DNA of 7,435 bases from Candidatus Atribacter alterifermentans (GTDB taxonomy: Bacteria > Atribacterota > Atribacteria > Atribacterales > Atribacteraceae), in the NCBI GenBank assembly GCA_012517635.1, contig JAAYUP010000404.1, positions 1-7,435 of the forward strand. Reading direction: 5' to 3'. The translations under genes and the position numbers were made by a program. Every line of letters begins with the position of its first letter. The stretch's first letter is position 1. Under the pieces are notes generated by a model, which ran no database searches, had not been told where the DNA came from, and was given only the letters and a program-made list of their open reading frames with translations. Positions 6,495-7,435 of this stretch are shown piece after piece.

Positions 6495-7435
6495 AGACCA
6501 TTTAATTTCAACTCAAAAGCTAATCGTTCATTATTTAAGTGAAATGCCTGACGATTTGGCAGAATCCGCTTTAGGAATAACTGCCAAAATCGTCGGGTTA
6601 ACTCATGACTTGGGAAAAGCGACTGACTTTTTTCAAAAACATTTAAAAGGTGAACGAGTTCCTAAAAAGCTGTCACGTCATTCTCTGTTTTCCGCTTTGA
6701 TAACCTACCATATACTCAAAGAACAATTCCAAAATAATGAAATGCCTATGCTGGGCTATATGACAGTTCTACGCCATCATGGCGACCTCGAAAATCCAGA
6801 AACAGAAGCTTACCTTGAAGATGAAGAAATAGATTTGGTCAAAAAGCAGATCGACAATATCGACCAAGAAAAATGGTCAATTCTAATTGAAAATCTCTAT
6901 AAATATGGTCTTTCAACTATTCCAACGCTCCAGAATTTGAAGAACTGGGTTCATTCTTTTCCGACTTTGATGAAAGAAGAGCGGAGAAAATGGAGGAATA
7001 TGAATAACCTCAAAATATATTTTTTTGCCAATCTCCTTTTTTCTCTGCTCATAGATGGGGATAAAACCGAAGTAGTAATTCAATCAGCACTCCCATCAAG
7101 AAAGCAAACCATTCCATTTCGTGCCATCCAAAAATATCGAGAAAGATTCCGTACTCATGAAGCAAGCGTATTGAATCAAATGCGGGAACGAGCTTTCCAA
7201 GAAGTAATAAATATCAATCAATCAATTGAAAATCCATTATTCTCATTAAATTTACCAACCGGAATGGGGAAGACAATCGCAGCTCTTGCTTTTGCTTTTA
7301 AACTGAGAGAGAAGATTCATCAGCAATCTGGACTGCTTCCTCGAATTATTTATGCCCTTCCATTCTTAAGTATTATAGATCAATGTGCTGAAGTGATTGA
7401 AGAGATTTTATCTTTTGAATTCCCAGAAGTGGATA
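6439..7435 (+). CDS. cas3: Cas3, HD nuclease fused to superfamily 2 helicase; 3' end outside window
   Basis: The frame is open for 332 codons to the right edge. The HD nuclease domain comes first: YSHPGK (His13), EDH (His21), LTHDLGK (His56-Asp57), RHS (His81), RHHGD (His113-His114) and LLIDGDK (Asp206, Asp208). The helicase begins with a Walker A motif, NLPTGMGKT (Lys278), followed by YALPFLSIIDQ, which fits motif Ia. The DEAD/DExx box and later motifs would lie beyond the edge. Cas3 is recruited by DNA-bound Cascade and degrades the target strand with 3'-to-5' translocation driven by ATP. The ATG at 6439 lies inside cas5 and has only a weak AGAGA upstream. An in-frame TTG at 6451 has GGAG six bases ahead and would shorten the protein by four residues without touching a motif. 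cas4, cas1 and cas2 commonly follow in this arrangement but are not in view. Confidence 0.95.
   Translation, partial: MEKKLLPSQLYSHPGKLLEDHLISTQKLIVHYLSEMPDDLAESALGITAKIVGLTHDLGKATDFFQKHLKGERVPKKLSRHSLFSALITYHILKEQFQNNEMPMLGYMTVLRHHGDLENPETEAYLEDEEIDLVKKQIDNIDQEKWSILIENLYKYGLSTIPTLQNLKNWVHSFPTLMKEERRKWRNMNNLKIYFFANLLFSLLIDGDKTEVVIQSALPSRKQTIPFRAIQKYRERFRTHEASVLNQMRERAFQEVININQSIENPLFSLNLPTGMGKTIAALAFAFKLREKIHQQSGLLPRIIYALPFLSIIDQCAEVIEEILSFEFPEVD
6441..6444 (+). promoter_or_regulatory. Ribosome binding site that may set the cas3 start at TTG 6451
   Basis: GGAG ends six bases before the in-frame TTG at 6451. It overlaps the ATG at 6439-6441, so the two starts are mutually awkward: the ATG has no good site of its own, while the TTG is a weaker codon with a good site. 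Both lie inside the end of cas5. Confidence 0.45.

Overview
The window is a stretch of CRISPR-Cas genes from an AT-rich bacterium. Two effector systems meet head to head. On the minus strand, the first 1.9 kb is the 5' part (637 codons) of a type III cas10, most like csm1 of type III-A, which runs off the left edge. On the plus strand, from about 2.29 kb to the right edge, is a type I-B operon in the order cas6 - cas8b - cas7 (csh2) - cas5 - cas3, with cas3 cut by the right edge. All calls rest on motifs and gene order read from the sequence; no database search was run. The host cannot be named. Strong AGGAGG-type ribosome binding sites and low GC argue for a bacterium, and the gene order resembles I-B loci of anaerobic or thermophilic bacteria such as Thermotoga and clostridia, but this does not identify a phylum.

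Layout: 1-1913 (-) cas10/csm1, partial; 1914-2290 AT-rich divergent intergenic region with one candidate promoter in each direction; 2291-3028 cas6; 3047-4813 cas8b with a probable internal gene for the small subunit Cas11b at 4451-4813; 4815-5732 cas7; 5745-6494 cas5; 6439-7435 cas3 (HD nuclease plus start of the helicase), partial. No CRISPR repeats, cas1, cas2 or cas4, insertion sequence, tRNA or rRNA was seen.

How the genes would work together: Cas6 cuts the precursor crRNA. Cas5, a Cas7 backbone, the large subunit Cas8b and probably Cas11b form the type I-B Cascade complex that finds target DNA. Cas3 is then recruited to nick and degrade that DNA. The divergent Cas10 is the large subunit of an RNA-guided type III complex. 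Its HD-type motifs and GGDD cyclase motif are both present, so it is predicted to have target-activated DNase activity and to make cyclic oligoadenylate. Only one cas6 is visible, so it may supply crRNAs to both systems.

The families are all known and I see no wholly new system. The two most useful details are in how proteins start. The cas6 frame has no ATG, GTG or TTG ahead of its catalytic tyrosine and appears to start at CTG. An internal ATG with its own Shine-Dalgarno sequence near the end of cas8b would make a 120-residue Cas11b.
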